This document shows, piece after piece, positions 1 through 6,624 of a stretch of DNA of 10,540 nt. Source of the stretch: Lachnospiraceae bacterium (lineage in GTDB: Bacteria > Bacillota > Clostridia > Lachnospirales > Lachnospiraceae). Each line of letters opens with the position of its first letter. The first letter of the stretch is position 1. The notes beneath the pieces were generated by a model that saw only the letters and a program-made list of their open reading frames with translations, did no database searches and was not told where the DNA came from. The stretch lies in assembly GCA_017463035.1 (NCBI GenBank), contig JAFTPY010000085.1, forward strand, positions 1 through 10,540. The letters are read 5' to 3'. The position numbers were made by a program, and so were the translations under genes.

Positions 1-841
1 CCTGTGCCACCACACAAATTTGATTTCCCAAAGAAGGAAAGAACCAACGAATTCCCGACTTCTTCGCATATACTCTTACCTCCGCCGAAATATTCTCCAG
101 TATTTGATGAAACCAACCCTCCATGCCGTATACCCGGACATCCTTTCCCGCTGCCAGAGAAAGACTTCCTTGTTCCAGATACTCTTGCCTTCTATGTACC
201 TCCGACAAAATAATCCGATGTTCGTTATCATATCTCACCGCATATCCCCGAAGTACCATATCCAACACAAACATAAGCAGCAGAATCAGCAAAATCCGGT
301 AATCCAATGTAAACACTACGGTTCCGAAGGTAAACAATCCAATCAGATGAAGCACAAACTCCACCGACTCTGTCATCAGCTTCTCCGGTCCGTAATTATT
401 ACCTATCACCGCTTTTGCACCTTTTTTGAATTCCGCCTGACAGTTTGCCGGTTCCAGATTCGTATAATCCGTAGTCAGACTTTTCCTAACATAACCCAAG
501 AAAAACACCTTAAGTCTCGTATAAACGCGACGGTTCATCAAAGTCATTCTTGAATAACTCAAAACAACGTACGCCATCGCTTCCGCCATCAGGATTCCCA
601 ACATCCAAATCAAAAAACGCTTTGTATCCCTCTCTGTAATAGCCGCAATCGCCACCGAAGGAATAAAGGCCGTCAAAAGCGGCAATGCCACCCGGCATAT
701 CATATACACCGGCGTCAGAAATATCGTCTCGGGGTAATTCTTAAATAATGTTTTATTCACAAGAATGACATTACTCAGAAGCGACCCGCATGCGTTTTTA
801 TTTCTCTTCACTTTCCCTTTTCTCTTTTCTTCCCCTTCCAT
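1..841 (-). CDS. ABC exporter, N-terminal transmembrane part (partial at left edge)
   Basis: The reverse strand is open from an ATG at 841 to the window edge (280 codons, no stop). AGGAGG lies 4 bases upstream of the ATG. The protein starts with a charged cytoplasmic segment (residues 1-17). Hydrophobic helices follow at about 41-67, 77-96, 158-178 and 181-198, separated by basic and charged loops. Residues 220-250 (EYLEQGSL..., AGKDVRVYGMEGWF) look like the cytoplasmic coupling-helix region of ABC-type exporters that fuse a six-helix membrane domain to an ATPase. The nucleotide-binding domain would lie beyond the left edge, so Walker motifs cannot be checked. The substrate is unknown; drugs, peptides or lipids are all possible. 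The gene follows a kinase/LytTR regulator pair and its upstream region carries a LytTR-like operator, so it is a likely target of that pair. Family call is fairly firm, substrate open. Confidence 0.8.
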   Translation of the reverse strand, partial: MEGEEKRKGKVKRNKNACGSLLSNVILVNKTLFKNYPETIFLTPVYMICRVALPLLTAFIPSVAIAAITERDTKRFLIWMLGILMAEAMAYVVLSYSRMTLMNRRVYTRLKVFFLGYVRKSLTTDYTNLEPANCQAEFKKGAKAVIGNNYGPEKLMTESVEFVLHLIGLFTFGTVVFTLDYRILLILLLMFVLDMVLRGYAVRYDNEHRIILSEVHRRQEYLEQGSLSLAAGKDVRVYGMEGWFHQILENISAEVRVYAKKSGIRWFFPSLGNQICVVAQ

Positions 842-900
842 AGTTCCTCCTTGCAATTCCGAACCGTTTTTCTTCCGGTTCTTCTTATCGGGTATATCCT

Positions 901-929
901 ATCATACCGATTTCACTATCACATAAAAA
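901..929 (-). promoter_or_regulatory. Probable activated promoter of the ABC exporter gene
   Basis: On the minus strand TATGAT at 906-901 is a good -10 element. Seventeen bases upstream is TTTTTA, a poor -35, directly adjacent to the proximal 11-base repeat. A good -10, a poor -35 and an operator touching the -35 region is the layout of activator-dependent LytTR promoters. The predicted leader before the ATG at 841 is about 55 bases. Confidence 0.5.
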
Positions 930-961
930 GTGCACGAAATGGTCGATTCCGTGCACGAAAT
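930..961 (-). promoter_or_regulatory. Paired 11-base direct repeats, probable LytTR-regulator operator
   Basis: On the minus strand the 11-mer ATTTCGTGCAC occurs at 961-951 and again, perfectly, at 940-930, a centre-to-centre distance of 21 bases (two helical turns). LytTR regulators such as AgrA and VirR bind pairs of direct repeats with about this spacing just upstream of a weak -35. The last nine bases match the VirR box (CCAGTTNTNCAC) at 5 of 7 defined positions, including its TNCAC end. The repeats lie between the kinase gene and the ABC exporter gene, so autoregulation by the neighbouring LytTR protein is the natural inference. Binding itself is not shown. Confidence 0.65.
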
Positions 962-1013
962 TTCATTCTGATTTTGTTATTTGCATAACTACGTACGGTT
1001 TCGGATTGTTGTT

Positions 1014-1742
1014 CTACAATGGTAGCATTACCTCTGTTGCAAACACTCCCGGCTCATTCTTCCTGTTCACAAAGCCGTGATACTTCTCCGCCACCAAATC
1101 AATCCGGCGCAGTCCGAAGCCGTGACTTCCCTGCTTTTCGCTGACAAGCTCGGAAAGCTTCTTTCTGCGGCTTTCTGCCGTCGCATTGGTTACGGAAAGA
1201 TATAACTGCCTCTTAAACACTCCTATGTAAAGGCGGATAAACCGCTTCTCCTCCGGCACTTTTTCACAGGACTCAATGGCATTGTCCAGAAGATTTCCAA
1301 GGACAGTGCACAAATCCACATCCGTCACCCGCACTTGTTCCGGCATCTTCGCGGTACAATCCACTGCAATCTGCTTTTTTGCCGCCACGGAAAGCTTACT
1401 GCTGACAATGGCATCCACACTGACATTCCCGGTGCGGATAGCAATATCGATGGCATCTAAGTCTTCCTCCAAATGGTCCAGATACGTTAATGTCTCCTCC
1501 ACCTGTCCCATGGAAAGGTAGGCCTTTATGGTCTGCATATGGTTGTGATAATCGTGCCGCCAGCCCCGCATGGTACGATAAATACTCTGTACCTCGTCCC
1601 GCTGGGTCTTTAACACCTTATCCTGATATTCCCCGATGCGCTTTTCCTGAACGTGGATCACAAGCTTTACGGTTATTACTACCGAAAGCCCTGCTGTCGC
1701 AAGAACCACACCGAGTAGGATTAGCCAGAATTTACCGTCCAT
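1014..1742 (-). CDS. GHKL-type sensor histidine kinase, AgrC-like catalytic region, single membrane helix
   Basis: Autophosphorylating membrane kinase that should pass phosphate to the LytTR regulator encoded just upstream. Numbered from the ATG at 1742: one membrane helix at about 5-30, a short coiled linker, then a dimerisation/phosphotransfer helix with WRHDYHNH, where His63 is the likely phospho-acceptor (AgrC-type RHDY). The ATPase domain follows, with the N box GNLLDNAIES (Asn150, Asn154) and the G box GSHGFGLRR near 206-213. The protein ends at the ATPase domain. At 242 residues it is much shorter than AgrC, which has six or seven helices in its sensor part, so ligand sensing is unclear. 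Start choice: an ATG at 1748 gives an ATGA overlap with the regulator stop, but AAAGGGG sits only 1 base from it and 7 bases from the ATG at 1742, which I prefer. Confidence 0.85.
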   Translation of the reverse strand: MDGKFWLILLGVVLATAGLSVVITVKLVIHVQEKRIGEYQDKVLKTQRDEVQSIYRTMRGWRHDYHNHMQTIKAYLSMGQVEETLTYLDHLEEDLDAIDIAIRTGNVSVDAIVSSKLSVAAKKQIAVDCTAKMPEQVRVTDVDLCTVLGNLLDNAIESCEKVPEEKRFIRLYIGVFKRQLYLSVTNATAESRRKKLSELVSEKQGSHGFGLRRIDLVAEKYHGFVNRKNEPGVFATEVMLPL

Positions 1743-1744
1743 TC

Positions 1745-2479
1745 TCATTCCCCTTTGTAATATGCAATAAATGCCTCGTTTAACGCCTGATATCTCGCCT
1801 TACTCACCGGCAGTACTTCTCCGTTTTCCAAGACACACTCCGTCTTTCCGATTTGCTCCACCTTTGCAAGATTTACATATAGGCCGCGCCGAAATAAAAA
1901 GAAGCCCTTTGCCTCTAAAGATTCGGAAAGTGAGGATATATTCTCCTTCCACTTCCATTCCTTCATCTGTCCTTTTTTCTCCGGACAGGCTGTTTTCAAC
2001 ACCACATAATGCCCGTCTGCCTCCGCATATAAAATCTCAGAATACGGAACACGATTCGTCACACCGCCTGCCTGAAACAAAAAGTAGTCTTCTTTCTGCT
2101 CTTTCGTTTCTTCACAAAGCTTATCCAAAAGAGAGAAAAGCACTGCTTCCTTTACGGGCTTTAGAAGATACCGTACCGCACCTACTTCGTACCCTTCAAT
2201 GGCATAGTCTTTGATACCGGTCAGAAATATAATTTTAACTTTTGTATCTTGTTCCCTAACCTTCCGTGCCAGCTCCACACCGTTCATATGACCCATCTGG
2301 ATATCCAAAAGAAGCAGGTCGTAGGTTGCTTTCCCTTCCGTTTCAAAAAGAAACTGTTCAGCGGAAGTATAGGCATCCGCCGAAACCTTTTCCCCGGATA
2401 TTACATTCCAACGTTCTATAAGACCGGTTAAATATTCTCTTTGCGCCTTTTCATCCTCACAAATCACGATCCGAAACAC
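1745..2479 (-). CDS. LytTR-family response regulator (AgrA/VirR type)
   Basis: Cytoplasmic transcription regulator. Numbered from the GTG at 2479: a receiver domain at 1-125 with the acidic pocket CEDE (8-10), phospho-acceptor Asp59 in LLLLDIQM, the FLTG switch Thr and the KP lysine in LLKPV. A LytTR DNA-binding domain covers about 138-240, with the usual sequence FRRGLYVNLAKVEQI. It pairs with the kinase gene directly downstream (gap 2 bases). Start choice: a GTG at 2494 would overlap the metA stop but has no ribosome binding site. The GTG at 2479 is preceded by TAGGTG at a 5-base spacing and gives the typical N-terminus MFRIVICEDE, leaving an 8-base gap to metA. Likely targets are direct-repeat sites such as those at 930-961. 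It could control further genes outside the window. Confidence 0.9.
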   Translation of the reverse strand: MFRIVICEDEKAQREYLTGLIERWNVISGEKVSADAYTSAEQFLFETEGKATYDLLLLDIQMGHMNGVELARKVREQDTKVKIIFLTGIKDYAIEGYEVGAVRYLLKPVKEAVLFSLLDKLCEETKEQKEDYFLFQAGGVTNRVPYSEILYAEADGHYVVLKTACPEKKGQMKEWKWKENISSLSESLEAKGFFLFRRGLYVNLAKVEQIGKTECVLENGEVLPVSKARYQALNEAFIAYYKGE

Positions 2480-2487
2480 AGTATCAC

Positions 2488-3393
2488 CTACCACTCATAC
2501 GATGTATTTTGATAAACATAGTAATTCAACCAGTTGGAATACAGCGCATTGGCATGGGAACGCCACATAAGCAGCGGCTTCTTTTCCGGGTCGTTGTCCG
2601 GATAGTAATTTACCGGAATGTCCGGATTGATGCCCTTTGCCACATCACGCTTGTATTCTTTATCTAAGGTCAGACGGTCATACTCCGGATGACCCAGAAC
2701 AAAGATGTTCTTTCCGCCCTCCGCAAGCAGGATAAAGTAACCTGCCTCCTCACTTTCCGCCAAAACAGTAAACACTCCGCTCTTTTCCACATCCTCCTTG
2801 GAAATTCCGGTATAACGGGAATGCGGCGCAAAAAACTCATCATCAAAACCGCGAACAAGCGGCTCCTTACGATTTAAAACCCTATGACGGTATACACCGG
2901 ATAGCTTAGAAGAAAGCATTTCCTTGTGCACCCCGTAATGATGAAACAGTCCTGCCTGCGCGCCCCAGCAAATATGAAGGGTGGAGGTCACATTGGTCTC
3001 GGACCAGTCCATAATCTCCTTTAATTCCTCCCAATAAGCCACATCCTCAAACTCCATCTGTTCCACCGGAGCGCCCGTAATAATGAGGCCGTCAAACTTC
3101 TTATCTTTCACATCCTCAAATGTCATATAAAACTGTTCCAAATGACTGAGGGGAGTATTGGTTCCCACATAGCTTGCCGTAGTTAAAAAGGTCACCTCAA
3201 TCTGAAGGGGCGTATTGGAAAAACTGCGGAGAAGTTGAAGCTCCGTATCTTCCTTAAGGGGCATCAGATTTAAAATCGCAATTCGCAGCGGACGGATATC
3301 CTGTGTCATAGCACGGCTCTCATCCATAACAAATATATTCTCCGCTTCCAGTATTTTCTTTACAGGCAAATCATTACTTACTTTAACAGGCAT
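2488..3393 (-). CDS. metA: Homoserine O-acetyltransferase, MetA family
   Basis: Acylates homoserine for methionine biosynthesis in the cytoplasm. The protein is 301 residues, the normal MetA length. Family residues are all in place: nucleophile Cys142 in HICWGAQAG, and the catalytic His235 and Glu237 in LGHPEYD. Residue 111 in GAPVEQMEF is Glu. In MetA enzymes Glu at 111 goes with acetyl-CoA and Gly (E. coli) with succinyl-CoA, so an acetyltransferase is predicted despite the common name homoserine O-succinyltransferase. The ATG at 3393 starts 1 base after the ligA stop, with its binding site (GGAAAGGAAGAG) inside the end of ligA. The LytTR regulator starts 8 bases downstream. There is no room for an S-box or T-box leader, so methionine control would have to act elsewhere. 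Confidence 0.95.
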   Translation of the reverse strand: MPVKVSNDLPVKKILEAENIFVMDESRAMTQDIRPLRIAILNLMPLKEDTELQLLRSFSNTPLQIEVTFLTTASYVGTNTPLSHLEQFYMTFEDVKDKKFDGLIITGAPVEQMEFEDVAYWEELKEIMDWSETNVTSTLHICWGAQAGLFHHYGVHKEMLSSKLSGVYRHRVLNRKEPLVRGFDDEFFAPHSRYTGISKEDVEKSGVFTVLAESEEAGYFILLAEGGKNIFVLGHPEYDRLTLDKEYKRDVAKGINPDIPVNYYPDNDPEKKPLLMWRSHANALYSNWLNYYVYQNTSYEW

Positions 3394-3394
3394 A

Positions 3395-5365
3395 TTACTC
3401 TTCCTTTCCTCCTGCCAACGCTAAGAATTCCTCTTCCGTAATGACAGGTACATTTAACTCTCTTGCTGTTTTATTTTTCGACGACTGGGAAGTCGAATCA
3501 TTGTTAATCAAATAGTCCGTCTTTGCGGATACACTTCCTGCCACCTTGCCGCCCCGTTCTTCGATAAAGGCTTTCAGTGCGGAACGTCCGTCAAATTGAA
3601 AGACCTTTCCGGTAATGACAAAGGTTTTCCCGGCAATATCTGACGCAAGCGTTGCTGCCGGACGCTCTAAGGTCACAAGAGACAGCAATTCTTCTGCATC
3701 TTTTCGGTTCGTTTCTGTTGCAAAATACTCTACAAAAGCTTCTGCAATTACTTCACCGATGCCCTCTACCGTTACCAGTTCCTCTACCGTAGCGTTCATA
3801 ACGCGCTCAATATCTTCCTCAAAGGAACGACAAATTACCTTTGCGGTGGACACGCCGATGTTCGGCACACCAAGGGCATACAAAAATCTGGCCGGTGTCA
3901 CCGTCTTTGCCGCTTCCACGGAAGCAATGAGATTTGCATAAGACTTTTCTCCGAAACCTTCCATGGTAGTGATGGTCTCTTTATGGTCCGTCAGCCGGAA
4001 CAAATCCGCTGCTTTCGTAATAATCTTTTCATTTAAGAACTTCTCGATGGTAGCCTCCGACAGTCCCTCGATGTTCATGGCATCTCTGGTGACAAAGTGG
4101 GCAATGGATTTTACCTTTTTCGCCGGACATTCTGCATTGACACAGTACAGAGACTTTACTTCATTTTCAATCTTCAGGCTTGTCTGCTCTCCGCATACCG
4201 GACAACAAACCGGCGGCTTTGCGGTACCGCTCTTTGTCAGATTCGCCGCAATTTGCGGGATTATCATATTGGCCTTATATACCTGCACCATGTCTCCAAT
4301 GCCCAAAGCAAGGCTTTCCATAATGCTTACGTTGTGAATGCTGGCACGTGATACCGTGGTTCCTTCTAATTCCACCGGTGCAAATATAGCCACAGGATTA
4401 ATCAAACCGGTTCTGGATGCGCTCCACTCAATTTCAAGAAGCTCTGTCTCCGCAATCTCATCCGCCCATTTAAAGGCAATGGAATCCCGCGGAAACTTTG
4501 CGGTTCTTCCAAGACTTGCCGCAAACGCAATATCATCAAAGGTCAGCACAAGTCCGTCCGAAGGAAAATCGTTTTCCGGAAGCATTGCCTCCATCTTACC
4601 AATTTGTTCTACAACTGTCTCCGACGTCACAAGCACATGCTCCACGCAAGTAAAGCCCTGTTTCGTCATAAAGTCCATCTGCTCACTTCTGGTGGAAAAC
4701 TGTAAATCATCCTCTGCCGTTACTAAAGTATACGCATAGAATAATACATTTCTTTGTGCCGTAATCTCATTGTTTAACTGACGCACCGTACCGCTACAAA
4801 GATTTCGCGGATTCTTATACTTTGCCTCCGCTTCCGCAATCTCTCCGTTAATCCGCTCAAACTCGGAATAGGTAATGATTGCCTCTCCCCGTACTGTCAA
4901 CATTCCCTTGTACGGAATCGTAAGCGGTACATTTTTATATACTTTTACGTTATTTGTAATAATTTCTCCGATTTCACCGTTACCTCTGGTTACACCCTTC
5001 ACCAGTTCTCCGTTCTCGTAGGTCAGCACATTGGTAAGACCGTCTAACTTCCAGGAAAGTACTCCGGCTCTTCCCTGCAACCAATCCGCCAGAGACGCTC
5101 TGTCCTTTGTCTTGTCCAAAGACAGCATCGGGGCGGCGTGGGCCTCCTTCGGCAGCTCACTGACAATTTCATACCCTACCTTTACGGTCGGACTGTCCGC
5201 CAGTACAATGCCGGTTTCTTTCTCCAGTTCCACCAGCTCATCGTACAATGCATCATATTCGTAATTGCTCATAATTTCGGAACTATCCTGATAATATGCC
5301 TTTGCTGCCTCTTTTAAAATCCGGTGCAGCTCACGCATACGTTCCGTTTTTACCGCATCTCCCAT
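3395..5365 (-). CDS. ligA: NAD+-dependent DNA ligase LigA, divergent subfamily
   Basis: Seals nicks in duplex DNA during replication and repair using NAD+. It has 656 residues, the normal LigA length, and all domains in order: domain Ia at 1-70, the adenylation domain with Lys106 in WKLDG, VRGEA at 158-162, the OB fold at about 310-380, a four-Cys zinc finger (Cys388, 391, 408, 413), helix-hairpin-helix repeats at about 420-560, and a BRCT domain at 577-652. Several canonical residues differ. By alignment from memory to E. coli LigA, the Lys290 motif DGVVIK reads DGLVLT (Thr275), domain Ia His23 and Asp32 read Tyr25 and Asn34, and the OB motif RRAGDVIP reads YKANMIIP. Lys314 is kept (Lys299). 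I recall similar ligases in Lachnospiraceae, so this is probably a working lineage variant. The ATG at 5365 follows AAGGAGG at 9 bases. It lies 76 bases after rluF. Confidence 0.93.
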   Translation of the reverse strand: MGDAVKTERMRELHRILKEAAKAYYQDSSEIMSNYEYDALYDELVELEKETGIVLADSPTVKVGYEIVSELPKEAHAAPMLSLDKTKDRASLADWLQGRAGVLSWKLDGLTNVLTYENGELVKGVTRGNGEIGEIITNNVKVYKNVPLTIPYKGMLTVRGEAIITYSEFERINGEIAEAEAKYKNPRNLCSGTVRQLNNEITAQRNVLFYAYTLVTAEDDLQFSTRSEQMDFMTKQGFTCVEHVLVTSETVVEQIGKMEAMLPENDFPSDGLVLTFDDIAFAASLGRTAKFPRDSIAFKWADEIAETELLEIEWSASRTGLINPVAIFAPVELEGTTVSRASIHNVSIMESLALGIGDMVQVYKANMIIPQIAANLTKSGTAKPPVCCPVCGEQTSLKIENEVKSLYCVNAECPAKKVKSIAHFVTRDAMNIEGLSEATIEKFLNEKIITKAADLFRLTDHKETITTMEGFGEKSYANLIASVEAAKTVTPARFLYALGVPNIGVSTAKVICRSFEEDIERVMNATVEELVTVEGIGEVIAEAFVEYFATETNRKDAEELLSLVTLERPAATLASDIAGKTFVITGKVFQFDGRSALKAFIEERGGKVAGSVSAKTDYLINNDSTSQSSKNKTARELNVPVITEEEFLALAGGKEE

Positions 5366-5441
5366 AACATCCGTCCTCCTTTTTGACTGCTGTTTCCTTG
5401 TCTAAACGTCTACCTCCCACGTCTGCGGTAACTCTCTCCTA

Positions 5442-6341
5442 TTATGCCTTTCGGTAACTATTCGTCCCCTTTTGTACGGTTCCCGTTCTTATAGACCGTT
5501 CCCGCTCCGTACGTCCTTCTGCATCTCCGGATTTCTTTTCTCTCGGTGACGCATATGTCACACTACCGTCGTTTCTCGTCATATCATGAAGCACCGGTGT
5601 ATTGGAAGACTTCCGAATCAGACTCTGCAACTCCGAAAGTTCCTGCGGGGTCAGCTTGCGGTAATCACCCACCTTCAAATGACCCAATCGGATATTCATG
5701 ATACGAACTCTCTGTAAGTGTACCACGCGATAACCGAAATACTCACACATACGGCGAATCTGGCGGTTGAGTCCCTGGGTCAAAATCACCTTAAAACGAT
5801 ACTTGTCCAGTGCCTCGATCTTACACGGTCTGGTGACGGTATCCAGAATCGGCACACCGCCTGCCATCCCCTGTAAAAACTCCTTCGTAATCATCTTATT
5901 TACTTTTACGATATATTCCTTTTCGTGATAATTTCCGGCACGAAGAATCTTATTTACAATATCACCGTCATTGGTCAGAAGAAGCAATCCCTCCGAATCC
6001 TTATCCAGACGACCGATCGGATAGATTCTTTTCCCGTAATTCACAAAATCCACCACATTATCCGGTTCTCTCTTGTCACTGGTACAAACGATTCCTCGCG
6101 GCTTATTTAAGGCAAGAAGCACCAAATCCTCTTCCTTTTTTAACTCTTTTCCATTAAATACCACGGCCTGTCCCGGCAGCACCCTGCTTCCCATCACCGC
6201 ACGCTCTCCGTCGATAAATACCTTTCCTTCCTCAATAAAACCGTCTGCGGCCCGACGGGAGCATACCCCCGCATCCGCCAGATACTTATTGATTCTTACG
6301 CCTTCCGCAACTTCATCCGCAGCAAATTTTTTTGCTTTCAT
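5442..6341 (-). CDS. rluF: 23S rRNA pseudouridine synthase, RluF type
   Basis: Isomerises uridine to pseudouridine in 23S rRNA (U2604 in E. coli for RluF; the site here is inferred). Residues 14-75 form an S4 RNA-binding domain (VRINKYLADAGVCSRRAADG). The catalytic domain follows, with Asp113 in the family signature GRLDKDSEGLLLLTNDG. The stretch NKILRAGNYHEKEYIV, GVPILDTV and QGLNRQIRRMCEYFGY closely matches E. coli RluF as I remember it, more than RluB. A basic, Ser/Arg-rich tail (about 245-299) has no clear fold, as is common in the family. The ATG at 6341 follows AGGAGG by 6 bases. It leads the string rluF-ligA-metA-regulator-kinase. No independent promoter is obvious between it and the tRNA gene. 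Confidence 0.9.
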   Translation of the reverse strand: MKAKKFAADEVAEGVRINKYLADAGVCSRRAADGFIEEGKVFIDGERAVMGSRVLPGQAVVFNGKELKKEEDLVLLALNKPRGIVCTSDKREPDNVVDFVNYGKRIYPIGRLDKDSEGLLLLTNDGDIVNKILRAGNYHEKEYIVKVNKMITKEFLQGMAGGVPILDTVTRPCKIEALDKYRFKVILTQGLNRQIRRMCEYFGYRVVHLQRVRIMNIRLGHLKVGDYRKLTPQELSELQSLIRKSSNTPVLHDMTRNDGSVTYASPREKKSGDAEGRTERERSIRTGTVQKGTNSYRKA

Positions 6342-6352
6342 CGTCTACCTCC

Positions 6353-6386
6353 TAGAAAAGAAAAAGCCTTCCATTTTCAGGAAAGC
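6353..6386 (-). terminator. Terminator-like hairpin directly before the rluF ribosome binding site
   Basis: On the minus strand GCTTTCC pairs with GGAAGGC (arms 6386-6380 and 6372-6366, one G-T pair) around a 7-base loop and is followed by TTTTTCTTTT. It follows the tRNA-Arg gene and ends just before the AGGAGG of rluF. It could end the tRNA transcript or act as an attenuator for the rluF string. Confidence 0.65.
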
Positions 6387-6392
6387 CCAAAA

Positions 6393-6420
6393 ACGCACTG
6401 CCCTCCCGGCAAAACGCAGT
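6393..6420 (-). terminator. Weak second hairpin with T-tract downstream of tRNA-Arg
   Basis: On the minus strand ACTGC (6420-6416) pairs with GCAGT (6401-6397) around a 14-base loop, followed by GCGTTTTT. The 5-base-pair stem is short, so this is a marginal terminator. It may work in tandem with the stronger hairpin 10 bases downstream or be part of tRNA 3'-trailer processing. Confidence 0.3.
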
Positions 6421-6436
6421 CTGTATAAAGAAAAAA

Positions 6437-6510
6437 TGCATCTGAAGGGACTCGAACCCCCGCTAACATGGTTCCGGAAACCATTGCTCTATCCACTGAG
6501 CTACAGATGC
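6437..6510 (-). tRNA. tRNA-Arg, anticodon CCG
   Basis: The minus strand folds as a cloverleaf. The acceptor stem is GCATCTG with CAGATGC, the D arm is GCTC/GAGC, and the anticodon stem is ATGGT/ACCAT around the loop TTCCGGA, giving anticodon CCG (reads CGG). The T arm has the loop TTCGAGT; its stem (GGGGG with CCCTT) contains two G-T pairs. The discriminator is A at 6437. No CCA is encoded: a run of six T follows at once, so CCA must be added by the nucleotidyltransferase. A consensus promoter lies 10 bases upstream. Confidence 0.95.
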
Positions 6511-6519
6511 AATACTGAT

Positions 6520-6548
6520 ATTATATCCAATTAACTACAATTGGTCAA
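6520..6548 (-). promoter_or_regulatory. Sigma-70 promoter of tRNA-Arg
   Basis: On the minus strand TTGACC (6548-6543), a 17-base spacer and a perfect TATAAT (6525-6520). The expected start is about 3 bases before the tRNA 5' end at 6510, so the leader is very short. This strong promoter may also feed rluF and the genes after it by read-through. Confidence 0.85.
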
Positions 6549-6558
6549 GTAGAAACAG

Positions 6559-6587
6559 TTGATTTTTTTCATTTTTTTTGTTATGAT
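6559..6587 (+). promoter_or_regulatory. Sigma-70 promoter of the secreted-protein gene
   Basis: TTGATT (6559-6564), a 17-base T-rich spacer and TATGAT (6582-6587). The leader to the ATG at 6625 would be about 30 bases and contains AAAGGAGG. The -35 lies only 10 bases from the -35 of the divergent tRNA promoter, so the two polymerase footprints overlap. Confidence 0.7.
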
Positions 6588-6624
6588 AGAGAGTGGTTGT
6601 AAAAAAAGCAAAGGAGGAGCTCCC

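Noticed and set aside
20..553. Plus-strand reading frame of 177 codons at the left edge
   Set aside because: It lies antisense to the ABC exporter membrane domain, which has a good ribosome binding site and hydrophobic helices. The plus frame is rich in His, Gln and Arg and has no recognisable motif.
510..698. Short minus-strand frame of 62 codons
   Set aside because: It is in a different frame from the 280-codon exporter reading and gives a Gly/Asp-rich shadow peptide.
1005..1020. Inverted repeat ATTGT/ACAAT at the kinase stop codon
   Set aside because: The stem is only 5 A-T-rich base pairs with no T-run after it, so I do not call a terminator.
5407..5417. GGAGGTAGACG (minus strand) between rluF and ligA, identical to the 11 bases at 6342-6352 just before the rluF ATG
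   Set aside because: No start codon or sensible reading frame follows it, and an 11-base match containing a ribosome binding site core can arise by chance.
6559..6624. Upstream ATG at 6559 as start of the secreted protein
   Set aside because: It would overlap the -35 and -10 elements. The ATG at 6625 has AAAGGAGG and starts a proper signal peptide.
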